Shown here piece after piece: positions 24,581-33,324 of a DNA stretch of 64,000 bases. The DNA lies in the NCBI RefSeq assembly GCF_004770995.1, contig NZ_RQHW01000010.1, positions 67,008 through 131,007 of the forward strand, read 5' to 3'. The stretch is from Leptospira idonii (GTDB lineage Bacteria; Spirochaetota; Leptospiria; Leptospirales; Leptospiraceae). Every line of letters begins with the position of its first letter. The first letter of the stretch is position 1. A program made the translations under genes and the position numbers. The notes beneath the pieces are model-generated. The model ran no database searches. It was not told the origin of the DNA and saw only the letters and a program-made list of their open reading frames with translations.

Positions 24581-26698
24581 TTAGTTGTTTTTCAGATATT
24601 TGATCAAACTCACCTGATTGCCGATATCGTTGTATTCGACTCGATCGAACACGGATTTAGTCATATGAATGCCTCGTCCGTGTTGCTCATGTGCCTCATT
24701 CAACTCTTCCAGGGATTTTTCCAAAACCTTTTTATGATCGAATCCTTTTCCCTCGTCAGAAATTCGGAAAGCGACGTATTCATCATTTAACACGTATTCG
24801 ATTCTAATCTTCTTGCGGTTGTATCTGGCATCTTCCTGTCTTTTCTGCAAAAACTCCAAATAGTTTCCGTTCGTCAAAGCGTTCGACTTTTCTTCGAATC
24901 CAATGTTCAGGTTTCCATGTTCGATGGCATTGATGATGATTTCTCGAACGGATGTTCTTACTTCCGTCTGAGAAATGGAATTCATATATTTGGACAATTG
25001 AGAAGTGATCTTTTGGGAAACAAGTTCCGCATTTCTCAGATAATTGTTGATCGTAAATTCGATTCTTTCGGAATCCACAAGTTTGGTTAAAGTGTCTTCG
25101 AATTGAGGAGATAAAGTCGCAATGATTTCCCTTGAATCTTCCAATTCAACGAATTGAATTCTGCAGTACATATCTTTGGGTTCTTTCACATATTTTTGAG
25201 AGAACTCCGTCTGAAAACTGATAGGGGCTCCCGTTTTCACAAGTTCCGCCAATTTATCTTTCACCAAAAGCTCGTTAAACCCTTCTTTTTTACCTTTGGT
25301 TTGATACAATAAATCGGTGAGTTTTTTACCTCTCACATCATCCATACGGTATCCCATATGTTTCGATAAGGCTCTGTTCGCATTCAGAATCACTCCGGTT
25401 TCACTCATCATGATGATGACTTCCTCGGAACCTTGGAAAATTTCCCGGAATCGTTTTTCAGATTCTTCGATTTTGATTTTGGCAGTGGAGAGTTCTCTTA
25501 CATTATCTCTCAAACTTTTTGTCAAAAAATTAATTCTATCGGCAAGACCCAGTGAAAGTAAAATCACTTCCAATGCGGTTCCGAATTGGATCGTCCAACG
25601 AGTGACGTGATTGTCAGGAAGCCAACCCAAACTCTTCAAAGAATAAAGAAGCACTCCCAAAAGAAAGAAAGTCCAAGCGATCAGATAGAATCTGGCGGTT
25701 CTCGCTTTTTTGATCAAAGCCACAATTCCACTAGTGATCATAATCACTGCGGAAGGCACTGCAAATCCGATGGAAGTCAGCATTCCGATTCGGTAAGGCA
25801 GAAAAAAAGTGACAAGACCTATCAAAACCAAAATCCCGAACCAGGAAAGAAGGACCTTCGCAAACAAAGGCGCTTGTTTATGAAGATTCAAAAAATACGT
25901 AGCGAATAGAACTCCGGTAAAACAAGAACTGCAGATGAAAAAAGGAAGAGAATAATTGGCCCACCATACGGAATCAGGCCATAAATATTGAAACGCAAAC
26001 CCGTTATTTGTTAGGTGAAACAATGTGATGGATAATATAAAAAGAACGTACAATAAATAACTTTTCGCACTCGTAAAAATGAACACCGATAAATTATAAA
26101 CTCCCATTACGATCATAATCCCGTAGAACAGACCGAAGATGATTTGTTCTTTGTTCATTTTATCGATCAATTCTTTCGTAGACCAAGCTTCCAAACTGAG
26201 AGGGATTGTGGACTCGGAACGAATTCGAATGTAATAGACGTTTTGAGAGAGAGGCTGTTCGGAAAGAGGGAAAACCACATTTCTATAATTCTCATTCCTT
26301 TCTTCAAAAGGCAGATTGTCTCCCGAAAGAGTCACTGTATCTTTGGGAATATTTTTACCGTAGATTTGAATTTGATCGATCAGAGGAAAATTGTATTCCA
26401 ACATCCAATTCAAAACCTCATCGGAATCGTTTTTCACCGGGAGTCGCACCCAAAACTGCGATGAGGAAAACCCTAAATTGGGAGTGAGTAATTTTGAAAA
26501 TTCGGAATCCCTTTTTCCGGAAACGATCGCTTCACTAGGAATGGTGCCAGTAGGGTCTTCTAAGATCAATGCATTCTGCCAAAGAATTTTTCCTTCCATA
26601 TGTTTTTCCAATAGGAAGGGGGCTTGGGAGAAAACGGAGCTGGTCCAAAATAGGGAAAAAAAGCCGGAGAGAATCGCTATTTTCAAATTTGTTTTCAA
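24581..26698 (-). CDS. 7TMR-DISM receptor with PAS and RsbW-type ATPase domains
   Basis: 705 residues. Signal peptide (1-25), periplasmic carbohydrate-binding-like 7TMR-DISMED2 domain (about 30-170), seven transmembrane helices (190-390), PAS domain (about 415-530; GSEEVIIMMSETG), then an anti-sigma/serine-kinase type HATPase (about 580-705) with ISDEGKGFD and GRGIHM. There is no His-phosphorylation box, so it is more likely a switch protein or serine kinase feeding an anti-anti-sigma system than a two-component kinase. No partner gene is adjacent. The 705-residue length is ordinary for Leptospira members of this group. Confidence 0.85.
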   Translation of the reverse strand: MKTNLKIAILSGFFSLFWTSSVFSQAPFLLEKHMEGKILWQNALILEDPTGTIPSEAIVSGKRDSEFSKLLTPNLGFSSSQFWVRLPVKNDSDEVLNWMLEYNFPLIDQIQIYGKNIPKDTVTLSGDNLPFEERNENYRNVVFPLSEQPLSQNVYYIRIRSESTIPLSLEAWSTKELIDKMNKEQIIFGLFYGIMIVMGVYNLSVFIFTSAKSYLLYVLFILSITLFHLTNNGFAFQYLWPDSVWWANYSLPFFICSSCFTGVLFATYFLNLHKQAPLFAKVLLSWFGILVLIGLVTFFLPYRIGMLTSIGFAVPSAVIMITSGIVALIKKARTARFYLIAWTFFLLGVLLYSLKSLGWLPDNHVTRWTIQFGTALEVILLSLGLADRINFLTKSLRDNVRELSTAKIKIEESEKRFREIFQGSEEVIIMMSETGVILNANRALSKHMGYRMDDVRGKKLTDLLYQTKGKKEGFNELLVKDKLAELVKTGAPISFQTEFSQKYVKEPKDMYCRIQFVELEDSREIIATLSPQFEDTLTKLVDSERIEFTINNYLRNAELVSQKITSQLSKYMNSISQTEVRTSVREIIINAIEHGNLNIGFEEKSNALTNGNYLEFLQKRQEDARYNRKKIRIEYVLNDEYVAFRISDEGKGFDHKKVLEKSLEELNEAHEQHGRGIHMTKSVFDRVEYNDIGNQVSLIKYLKNN

Positions 26699-26803
26699 AG
26701 AAAAAACCTCTAATTTCGCTCAAAAAAGCCATAGCAAGTGGAAATGAAATCGGTATTTTTTCTAGCCTTTTTTAATATTCGATAGAATTTAGGGGATACA
26801 CTT

Positions 26804-28186
26804 ATGAATCGAAAAGATTTCCTTCAAAAACTTTCTTGGACAGCTTCCGCTTCCGGACTCCTATTCGCACAAAATAAATCCTGGGCAGTCACTCCCTCTA
26901 CAGAATCCAAACCGCAAAACAGTTCTTCTTCCAAAAAAGCGATCGTTATGGGTGCTGGTCTTTCCGGTCTTTATTCCGCATATTTACTCAAACAAACCGG
27001 CTACGAAGTGACAATCATCGATCGTTCAGAAAGGTTAGGTGGTCGGATCTTCACTTATAAGGATAAAACGACAGGGCTTGTCCAAGATCTGGGGGCGGAA
27101 TGGATCGGAGAAGGTCAATCCGACATCAAAAGTTTGGTAAGACAGTTGGGGCTTGAGCTGAAAGTTTCTCCTCATGTGAAACGATTTCAAATCAGAAGCG
27201 ATGAAGAATCACTCATTAAAATCGCCGGCCCTTCCGTGGAAACTTTGGAGAAGGTGATCGACTTGCATAAATCCCTCAGCGAGTCACAAAAACAAGGTTT
27301 GGATAAAATCAATTTTGCTTCTTATGCAAGATACCAAGGTTTAGCGGAAGATGAAGTGAAGTCCATCAGCGAGTGTTTCCGAATTTTCTTCGGAGAAGAC
27401 CTCAATCAAATTTCCAGTGAAGCAGTATTAGGTGATCTTGCGTCAGCGGAATCCGCCTTACGTCCGCAATACTATGTTTCCGGGGGAGCGGAAAAAATCA
27501 TTTCTTCTCTCGCCGCTAAATTGGGAGACTCTGAGATTTCTTTGGGAGACCCGATCGTTAAAGTCACTCAATTGAAAAACTACGCACAAGTGGAATTGGC
27601 TTCCGGAAAAATCCACAAAGCGGGTCTAGTCATCTGCACATTGCCTGCCGCTGCCGTTTTGGATATCAAATGGACTCCCGGTCTTCCTAAGGATCTGCTC
27701 TACTCCGCCTTACGAATGCAAACGGGAAAGATCACTAAAAATATAATTATCTGTAAAAAGAAAGATGCGATCGCTCCTAAAATCATCAATACGGACACTC
27801 CCGGCCAAACTTTTTATGTTTCCGGAGAAGAAGCGATCGGAGAAAATCAATTTCTACTCACCTCACTAGCGACAGGCGATAGAGCGGGTCTTTTGGAGAA
27901 AGGTTCCGATTCTCAAAAAAAGGCACTTCTTAAACTTTCTTTATCTGAAATCAAAAATGCGGACTGGGAAGAATTCGGAGAATCCCCTTTCGTATTCCAT
28001 TCCTTTCAGAAATATACGGGAAGAAGAGGATTTGTTTCCATTTTCCCTCCCGGCTCTTTAGGAACGAAAGAAGTTTGGGCAGAACCTTACGAAAGAGTGT
28101 TTTTTGCGGGAGAACATTTGGCAAAACACAACGGAAGTATGGATGCAGCAGTCGCTTCCGCCATCCAAGCCATCAGCAGAACTTAA
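26804..28186 (+). CDS. FAD-dependent amine oxidase, exported
   Basis: 460 residues. Residues 1-30 look like a lipid-free signal peptide (NRKDFLQKLSWTASASG with a twin-Arg-free start). The dinucleotide-binding fold is VMGAGLSGLYSAYLL, followed by RLGGRI, typical of monoamine oxidase/flavin amine oxidases. The C-terminal FAD motif is GEHLAKHNGSMDAAVASA. It should oxidise an amine to the aldehyde with release of H2O2; substrate unknown. AGGGG lies about 10 bases before the ATG. Ends in a bidirectional hairpin shared with the acyltransferase. Confidence 0.88.
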   Translation: MNRKDFLQKLSWTASASGLLFAQNKSWAVTPSTESKPQNSSSSKKAIVMGAGLSGLYSAYLLKQTGYEVTIIDRSERLGGRIFTYKDKTTGLVQDLGAEWIGEGQSDIKSLVRQLGLELKVSPHVKRFQIRSDEESLIKIAGPSVETLEKVIDLHKSLSESQKQGLDKINFASYARYQGLAEDEVKSISECFRIFFGEDLNQISSEAVLGDLASAESALRPQYYVSGGAEKIISSLAAKLGDSEISLGDPIVKVTQLKNYAQVELASGKIHKAGLVICTLPAAAVLDIKWTPGLPKDLLYSALRMQTGKITKNIIICKKKDAIAPKIINTDTPGQTFYVSGEEAIGENQFLLTSLATGDRAGLLEKGSDSQKKALLKLSLSEIKNADWEEFGESPFVFHSFQKYTGRRGFVSIFPPGSLGTKEVWAEPYERVFFAGEHLAKHNGSMDAAVASAIQAISRT

Positions 28187-28198
28187 TCCCACTTTCCT

Positions 28199-28226
28199 CC
28201 TCCGGCGAACAATCTTTAGCCGGGGG
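28199..28226. terminator. Hairpin between convergent genes
   Basis: CCTCCGGC (28199-28206) pairs with GCCGGGGG (28219-28226), one T-G wobble, 12-base loop. It lies between the convergent amine oxidase and acyltransferase genes. There is no long U-tract, so termination is likely but not certain. Confidence 0.4.
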
Positions 28227-28237
28227 AAATTTCCGAA

Positions 28238-29353
28238 TCAAGACTTCAAACCGAACAATCGTTTGAGAATTTCAGAGTTTCGAACGATCAGATCATAAAT
28301 TAAAAAACTAAAGAAGAACACTAAAAACGTGTGAATCAAAAATTTATATCCCGCTCCCACTTCCCAATTCTTAAAATGAAACGCAATAAAGAGAGAGATA
28401 GGATGATGGAGAAGATAAATAGGCAGACTGGATTCGATTAAATATTTGCTAGTCTCCCCCGTCTCGTTTCCCCATTTCTGAAATACCATCACAAAGAAGC
28501 GGCACCAAATCAAAGGAGAAAGGCACCATAATGCCAGATGTGCCATACGCTGAAGATAATTCCCGTATTGATAAGGCATCCAAAGAGGATCTGTAGTGTC
28601 CAAATGATAGAATAGAACAAAGACAATCAAGCCTAACAGAAGCCAGTGGAAGATGGAAATCAAATCGATCTTTTCCGCAAGAGAAAATATGTTTCCACTA
28701 TAATAGGCAAACACTCCGCAAAAATAAAAACCTAGTTGATAGAAGAAAGTGAGTTTATTGATTCCGAAAAAGTCATCTCCTCTGGGATAAAAAGAATGCG
28801 CTGCAATCGTTAAAGAAAAACAAAACAGAAAAAAAGGAAAGATCCATCTCCAATCGAAACGACCATCCCCTTTTTCAAAGAAGAAAGAAAAAACTTTTTT
28901 AGGGATAAAAGAGAAAATCAAACTGAACAGGAACAGATCCACCAAAAACCAAATATGAGATTGAGCGAATTCTTCTTCCGTAAAAAATTCTGGATAAAAT
29001 TGAAAGAAGCCTAGTTCGGGAAGTTTGATCAATTTCATTAAATAGTATTGGATTGGAGCAAACACAAGTAAGCCGAAGATAAGAGGAATTAGAATTCGTT
29101 TGAACCTGCCTTCTAAAAAATGCATCCACCCTTTTTTCTCCCAAACCATAGAGGAAAAAAAGCCGGAGATCAAAAAGAACAAAGGCATTCTGAAACTGTG
29201 GATCCAGTAGCAGAAAAATCCGAAAGGTTCCATCCTCTCCGGATTTTGGATCGCATACCCTATTTTAGGCGCATATACGATGGCGGAATGAAAGACGATT
29301 CCCAATAGAAGTGCAAAAGACCTCAGATTATCAAGATAGAACAATCGTCCCAT
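28238..29353 (-). CDS. Acyltransferase-3 family membrane protein
   Basis: 371 residues, about ten transmembrane helices. The opening LDNLRSFALLLGIVFHSAIV is the family signature, with the catalytic-candidate His after GIVF; FRMPLFFLISGFF follows in the second helix pair. These proteins O-acylate surface polysaccharides or lipids using acyl-CoA. Plausibly modifies lipopolysaccharide or another envelope glycan. The 5' end is 55 bases from the divergent HNH gene, so they may share control. Confidence 0.88.
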   Translation of the reverse strand: MGRLFYLDNLRSFALLLGIVFHSAIVYAPKIGYAIQNPERMEPFGFFCYWIHSFRMPLFFLISGFFSSMVWEKKGWMHFLEGRFKRILIPLIFGLLVFAPIQYYLMKLIKLPELGFFQFYPEFFTEEEFAQSHIWFLVDLFLFSLIFSFIPKKVFSFFFEKGDGRFDWRWIFPFFLFCFSLTIAAHSFYPRGDDFFGINKLTFFYQLGFYFCGVFAYYSGNIFSLAEKIDLISIFHWLLLGLIVFVLFYHLDTTDPLWMPYQYGNYLQRMAHLALWCLSPLIWCRFFVMVFQKWGNETGETSKYLIESSLPIYLLHHPISLFIAFHFKNWEVGAGYKFLIHTFLVFFFSFLIYDLIVRNSEILKRLFGLKS

Positions 29354-29408
29354 AGCTTAGAAGGAAATTAAAATTACCTTCCCAGTCGACCTTTTTTCTT
29401 TTCTTGAC

Positions 29409-29735
29409 ATGGAACACACCCATTTGTCTGATTTTTGTATGGATTCCCCTCTTCCCGAAGAAAGATTTTTCTCCACGGTCTCGGATGAAGAGATCGCCAG
29501 AGAAAGAAGAAAGGCCAAGGAATTGAAAAGTTCCGCATGGTGGAAAAACAAACGATCTTCCGGAATTTGCCATTATTGCGGGAACAAGTTCAAAGTGGAA
29601 GATCTCACGATGGACCACCTAATTCCTCTTATTCGTGGAGGAAAATCTGTAAAAGCGAATCTAGTCCCATCCTGCAAGGAATGTAATTTCAAAAAGAAAC
29701 ACAGTCTTCCCTTTGAGAAGGACTTTTATACCTAA
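29409..29735 (+). CDS. HNH-type nuclease or zinc-binding protein
   Basis: 108 residues. CHYCGNKF and CKECNF supply two CxxC zinc pairs around a classical HNH core, DHLIPLIRGGKS (His and Asp) with NLVPSC, all in order. The N-terminal 45 residues are charged. The fold binds and cuts DNA; stand-alone HNH proteins are also found in phage and defence contexts, but no phage genes are present here. It overlaps the next gene by one base (TAATG), so the two are co-translated. Confidence 0.82.
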   Translation: MEHTHLSDFCMDSPLPEERFFSTVSDEEIARERRKAKELKSSAWWKNKRSSGICHYCGNKFKVEDLTMDHLIPLIRGGKSVKANLVPSCKECNFKKKHSLPFEKDFYT

Positions 29736-30100
29736 TGGATTTTAAGGATCTTGGATTTCAAGGGGACGATTTTTTACCCAGCAGAGTTTCCGAAGAAATC
29801 GATTTGGTGGATGAACAAGGAAATCAATTCCAATGGGAAGTTTTTTATTCTTTTTCGCTTTCAGGAAACGAATACCTTGTCTTTTTGCCAACCTCGGAAG
29901 CGGAATATCATCTTGTTAATGTGGAGTTAGATGATCCGGATTCGGATGTTCCCGGTTATATCGTTTTGAAGCTTGCAAACGATGCAAGCGGAGAGGAAAT
30001 TTTAGAAGAGATTTTGGATCCAGAAGAACTGGAAGAAGTCACCGAATTCGTAGAAGACGAAATCGGTATGTTAGGCCAGTTTCTCAACCAGGAGGAATGA
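29735..30100 (+). CDS. DUF1292-like acidic protein
   Basis: 121 residues, strongly acidic, no membrane span. VDEQGNQFQWEVFYSF followed by EYLVFLP matches the small beta-rich DUF1292 domain, with an acidic C-terminal helix. The role of the family is unknown. Translationally coupled to the HNH gene. Its end overlaps the converging MaoC gene by 17 bases. Confidence 0.7.
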   Translation: MDFKDLGFQGDDFLPSRVSEEIDLVDEQGNQFQWEVFYSFSLSGNEYLVFLPTSEAEYHLVNVELDDPDSDVPGYIVLKLANDASGEEILEEILDPEELEEVTEFVEDEIGMLGQFLNQEE

Positions 30101-30509
30101 CCAAACTTTCCCCTTTGCTCACAACTTCGTTTTTTTGATTGGTCCAAGTCACTTTCATTCGAATCGCTTTCAATTTTTCCACTTTCTCGACCACCTCCAC
30201 CTTACAAGTGATCGTATCTCCGAAATAAACAGGTTTCCTGAATTTAGTAGTGGTTTCCAATGCGACCGTTCCTAAGCCGGGAAGTTTCATTCCCAAAACG
30301 GGAGCCAGAAGAGAAGCTGCCAATCCACCATGCGCGATTCTTGTACCGAACTGAGTGTTCTTCGCATATTCCTCATCCACATGCAACGGATTAAAATCTC
30401 CGCTGATCCCTGCGAATAAATATACGTCCGTCTCGGTAATCGTTTTTGTGAATTGCGCACTGTCTTTGATCTGAATTTCTTCGTAGGTTTTGCCTTTTTG
30501 ATAATGCAT
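30084..30509 (-). CDS. MaoC-like (R)-enoyl-CoA hydratase
   Basis: 141 residues, hot-dog fold. The hydratase-2 motif FAGISGDFNPLHVDEEYAK carries the catalytic Asp and His. It hydrates trans-2-enoyl-CoA to (R)-3-hydroxyacyl-CoA. It is the last gene of an operon that starts with an acyl-CoA synthetase and an acyl-CoA dehydrogenase, so the three enzymes make a coherent activation, oxidation, hydration series. Start codon overlaps the preceding kinase stop by one base. Confidence 0.88.
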   Translation of the reverse strand: MHYQKGKTYEEIQIKDSAQFTKTITETDVYLFAGISGDFNPLHVDEEYAKNTQFGTRIAHGGLAASLLAPVLGMKLPGLGTVALETTTKFRKPVYFGDTITCKVEVVEKVEKLKAIRMKVTWTNQKNEVVSKGESLVIPPG

Positions 30510-31747
30510 TATCTTTTTTCCATTTTCTCCGATTGAAATTCGAAATGATAAAGAACACCTTCGTTCGGTTTGGTGTAAAACTGAATTTCCCGGCCCATCA
30601 TCTGACTGGACAAGGAAAAGATAACGGACAGACCTACAGAATCGATATTCTTTCTATCGAATGACTCTGGAAACCCGATTCCGTTGTCTCTATAAATCAA
30701 TTCCGTCCGCCCTTTATCGTGTACTTTAAAATCGATTTTGATGATTGCATCCTTTCTTTCCGGAAAAGCATGTCGAAAGGAATTCGTCAGCATTTCCGTA
30801 AGCATAAGTCCCATAGGAATGGCCATAGTCAGATTCAACTCTTTAGGTTGGATTGCCAAATCGATTTGGATATCCATCCTCATGTACATCAATTTGATAT
30901 TTTCCACCAAACTCTCTATATACGACCTAGAATTCAAACTGGAAAGATTTTTAGAACTGTATAATTTTTCATGAACGAGAGCGATCGCCTTCACACGAAT
31001 GATGCTTTGTTCCAAAATGGCTGCGGATTCTTTAGGTGCTGAATAGGATTGAAGCTGTAAAAACGAAATGATTACGGACAGATTGTTCTTCACTCTATGA
31101 TGCACTTCCGTCAGGAGAACTTCATTTTCCTTTAAGGAACGTTCCAATTCCTTCTGATTTTCGATATAGGCGGAGATATCGTTCGTAATTCCTATTGCGA
31201 TTCCTCCTGAATTCCCTCTGCCCTTGAAGAACAAACGGTTCTCCAAAGCCCATTTGATTCGGCCGTCCTTAAATAAAAGTCGATATAAAATTCCTGTATG
31301 ATTTTCCTGAAGTCGATTGATCCATATATCCGTCATCCTTTGACGATCTTCAGGATGTACTCTCTCCAAAAGAACGGCTGCATTGTGGCGGATAGCATCC
31401 AAACTCGCTTCAAAAAACTTTCCCGTCTGTTCGGAAATGAGATCTATTTTCCAAGTGTTGAGATTGAAAACGATGACAGAGTCCCCTACCTTTTCTAAAA
31501 TGTTTTGATACAGATAATCGGATTCTTCCTTCTCTCTAAGAACCCTGGATTGAACCTTCAATTCTCGCAATAGTAGAAAGTAAATGGCGACTGCAGAAAG
31601 AAAAACGAAAAGCCATCCCTTATAATTTTGAGCGATTCTAATTTCTTCCGTAGTCTGAAGCAAAACGGAAAGAGCATAATCGGAGCCGTAGATCCAAACA
31701 AATCCGAGTATGAGGTAAATCACTGCGACTCGGATGGCTGGTTTCAT
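30509..31747 (-). CDS. Membrane histidine kinase, PAS + HisKA_2
   Basis: About 412 residues. Two transmembrane helices (about 5-25 and 45-65), a PAS domain (80-205), a HisKA_2 dimerisation/phosphoacceptor region with TEVHHRVKNN, and a C-terminal HATPase (NSFRHAF; YRDNGIGFP). The phosphoacceptor His follows TEV. A longer frame begins at 31831 inside the preceding gene, but AGGAAG (31758-31763) is 10 bases from the ATG at 31747, which I choose. It starts 2 bases after that gene's stop and ends on the MaoC start. No response regulator is adjacent. Odd to find a sensor inside a fatty-acid operon. Confidence 0.85.
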   Translation of the reverse strand: MKPAIRVAVIYLILGFVWIYGSDYALSVLLQTTEEIRIAQNYKGWLFVFLSAVAIYFLLLRELKVQSRVLREKEESDYLYQNILEKVGDSVIVFNLNTWKIDLISEQTGKFFEASLDAIRHNAAVLLERVHPEDRQRMTDIWINRLQENHTGILYRLLFKDGRIKWALENRLFFKGRGNSGGIAIGITNDISAYIENQKELERSLKENEVLLTEVHHRVKNNLSVIISFLQLQSYSAPKESAAILEQSIIRVKAIALVHEKLYSSKNLSSLNSRSYIESLVENIKLMYMRMDIQIDLAIQPKELNLTMAIPMGLMLTEMLTNSFRHAFPERKDAIIKIDFKVHDKGRTELIYRDNGIGFPESFDRKNIDSVGLSVIFSLSSQMMGREIQFYTKPNEGVLYHFEFQSEKMEKR

Positions 31748-31749
31748 TT

Positions 31750-33324
31750 CTATGAGACTTCCTGAAGAGTGGAGTATCGTTCGTTCACCGAGGTCTCGAT
31801 GGAAGCTCCCAATTTTCGATAAGAGTCCCAAATCGATTTCAACTCTTCTTCCGCAAAAGAAGAAAGCCTCGACAATGAAGAAAGATACTTCCCGATCAAA
31901 TAAAATGTCAATAAGTTTCGATCTTCCGATTTTTCGGACTTAGAATAATATTTGAATTCGATTTTGGAATCGGCTTCGGCTTGAGATAAAATCACGAATA
32001 AAGAAAGCACATCCGCAAATGCAAATTCTACAGATTGTTGTTTTTTGCGTGCAGGTTCGGAATCCATTCGGATCAAAATGTCGAAGAGTGCATTTTGAAT
32101 GAAATCGGAAGGATTTCGACAATCTTCCAATTTCTGAAAATCCGCCATGAATTTTGATTTTCCCGGATACAAGGAAGAGATGATGGATCTTTGGATTTCG
32201 CTCGTCCCTCCTCCTATGGTTCCCAGTTTTACGTCTCTGTAGAATCTCTCTACTCCGTATTCTTTCATATAACCGTAACCACCGAACAATTGTACGGTGT
32301 CTTTTGCGACATCTTCTGCAATTTCGGAAGACAGAAGTTTTCCCAAAGAACTTTCCAGAGGAGAAGGAATTCCTTTATCTTTTCTTGCCGCCACCCAGTA
32401 GATCAATCTGCGGGCCGCTTGCGTATAGACCCAATTTCGAACCAATATTTCCTTCATCCCGAAAAAAGAAGAAATGCTTTTTCCGAATTGTATTCTTTCT
32501 TTTGCGTAACGAAGACCGGATCGAAAACAAAATTCCATAGCACCGGAAAGCCCCGCCACAAACACGGTTCTTTCCCATTCCAAGTTTTCTTTGCCGATCC
32601 TAAGAAAACCCGAATTCAAGGAACCCAAAAGATTTTCTTTGGGAATGATCATATCTTCAAACACAAGTTCGGCGGTCATGGAAGTATGATGGCCTAATTT
32701 TTTTAAAATTTTACTGACCTTAAATCCCTTTGAACTGTCCTCCACAATGAATGCAGAGATTCCCATAGGTCCTCTTCCCTTTTCTGAAGTTCTGGCCATT
32801 ACGATAAATACTTGGCCTACAGGTCCGTTCGTAATGAACATCTTAGAACCGTTTAACTTCCATCCATCGGGGGTTTCCTCAGCTCTGGTCAAAAGAGAGG
32901 CTGCATCCGAACCGGAAGAAGGTTCCGAAAGTGCGAATCCTGCAATCCATTCCCCGCTCGCCAGTTTTGGAAGAAATTTCTTTTTCTGATCCTCAGTTCC
33001 TTGGAATACGATCGGCATAGCGCCTATGATCATATGCGCTGCCCAAGACAAACCCATTCCACCATCTAACGAACCTGCTGCGAAAGCGTCAGTCGCCAAA
33101 GAACATTGAAGGCAACTGGCACCTTGGCCTCCGTATTCCACGGGCATAGAAAGTCCTGTAAGTCCCGCTTTGGAAAATTCTTTCCATAAGTCGTCCGACC
33201 AAGTCTCGGTTTCGTCTCTCTCCAATGCAGAAGGAAGAACCTTCTCTTCGGAAAATTGGAATACCGTATTGAAAAAATCGGCTTCTTCTTCGTTTAAATA
33301 GGGGTTTAATTTAGGGTTTCTCAT
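31750..33324 (-). CDS. Acyl-CoA dehydrogenase, extended C-terminus
   Basis: 524 residues, about 130 longer than usual; the extra C-terminal helices resemble those of very-long-chain or FadE-type enzymes. GFALSEPSSGSDAASLL contacts FAD, QFGKSI and QLFGGYGYMKEYGVERFYRDVK are conserved, and IGGGTSE replaces the medium-chain Glu, with a Glu in WERTVFVAG in the isovaleryl-type position. Electrons would go to EtfBA. Its start overlaps the synthetase stop by 4 bases. Activity on long acyl chains is inference. Confidence 0.9.
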   Translation of the reverse strand: MRNPKLNPYLNEEEADFFNTVFQFSEEKVLPSALERDETETWSDDLWKEFSKAGLTGLSMPVEYGGQGASCLQCSLATDAFAAGSLDGGMGLSWAAHMIIGAMPIVFQGTEDQKKKFLPKLASGEWIAGFALSEPSSGSDAASLLTRAEETPDGWKLNGSKMFITNGPVGQVFIVMARTSEKGRGPMGISAFIVEDSSKGFKVSKILKKLGHHTSMTAELVFEDMIIPKENLLGSLNSGFLRIGKENLEWERTVFVAGLSGAMEFCFRSGLRYAKERIQFGKSISSFFGMKEILVRNWVYTQAARRLIYWVAARKDKGIPSPLESSLGKLLSSEIAEDVAKDTVQLFGGYGYMKEYGVERFYRDVKLGTIGGGTSEIQRSIISSLYPGKSKFMADFQKLEDCRNPSDFIQNALFDILIRMDSEPARKKQQSVEFAFADVLSLFVILSQAEADSKIEFKYYSKSEKSEDRNLLTFYLIGKYLSSLSRLSSFAEEELKSIWDSYRKLGASIETSVNERYSTLQEVS

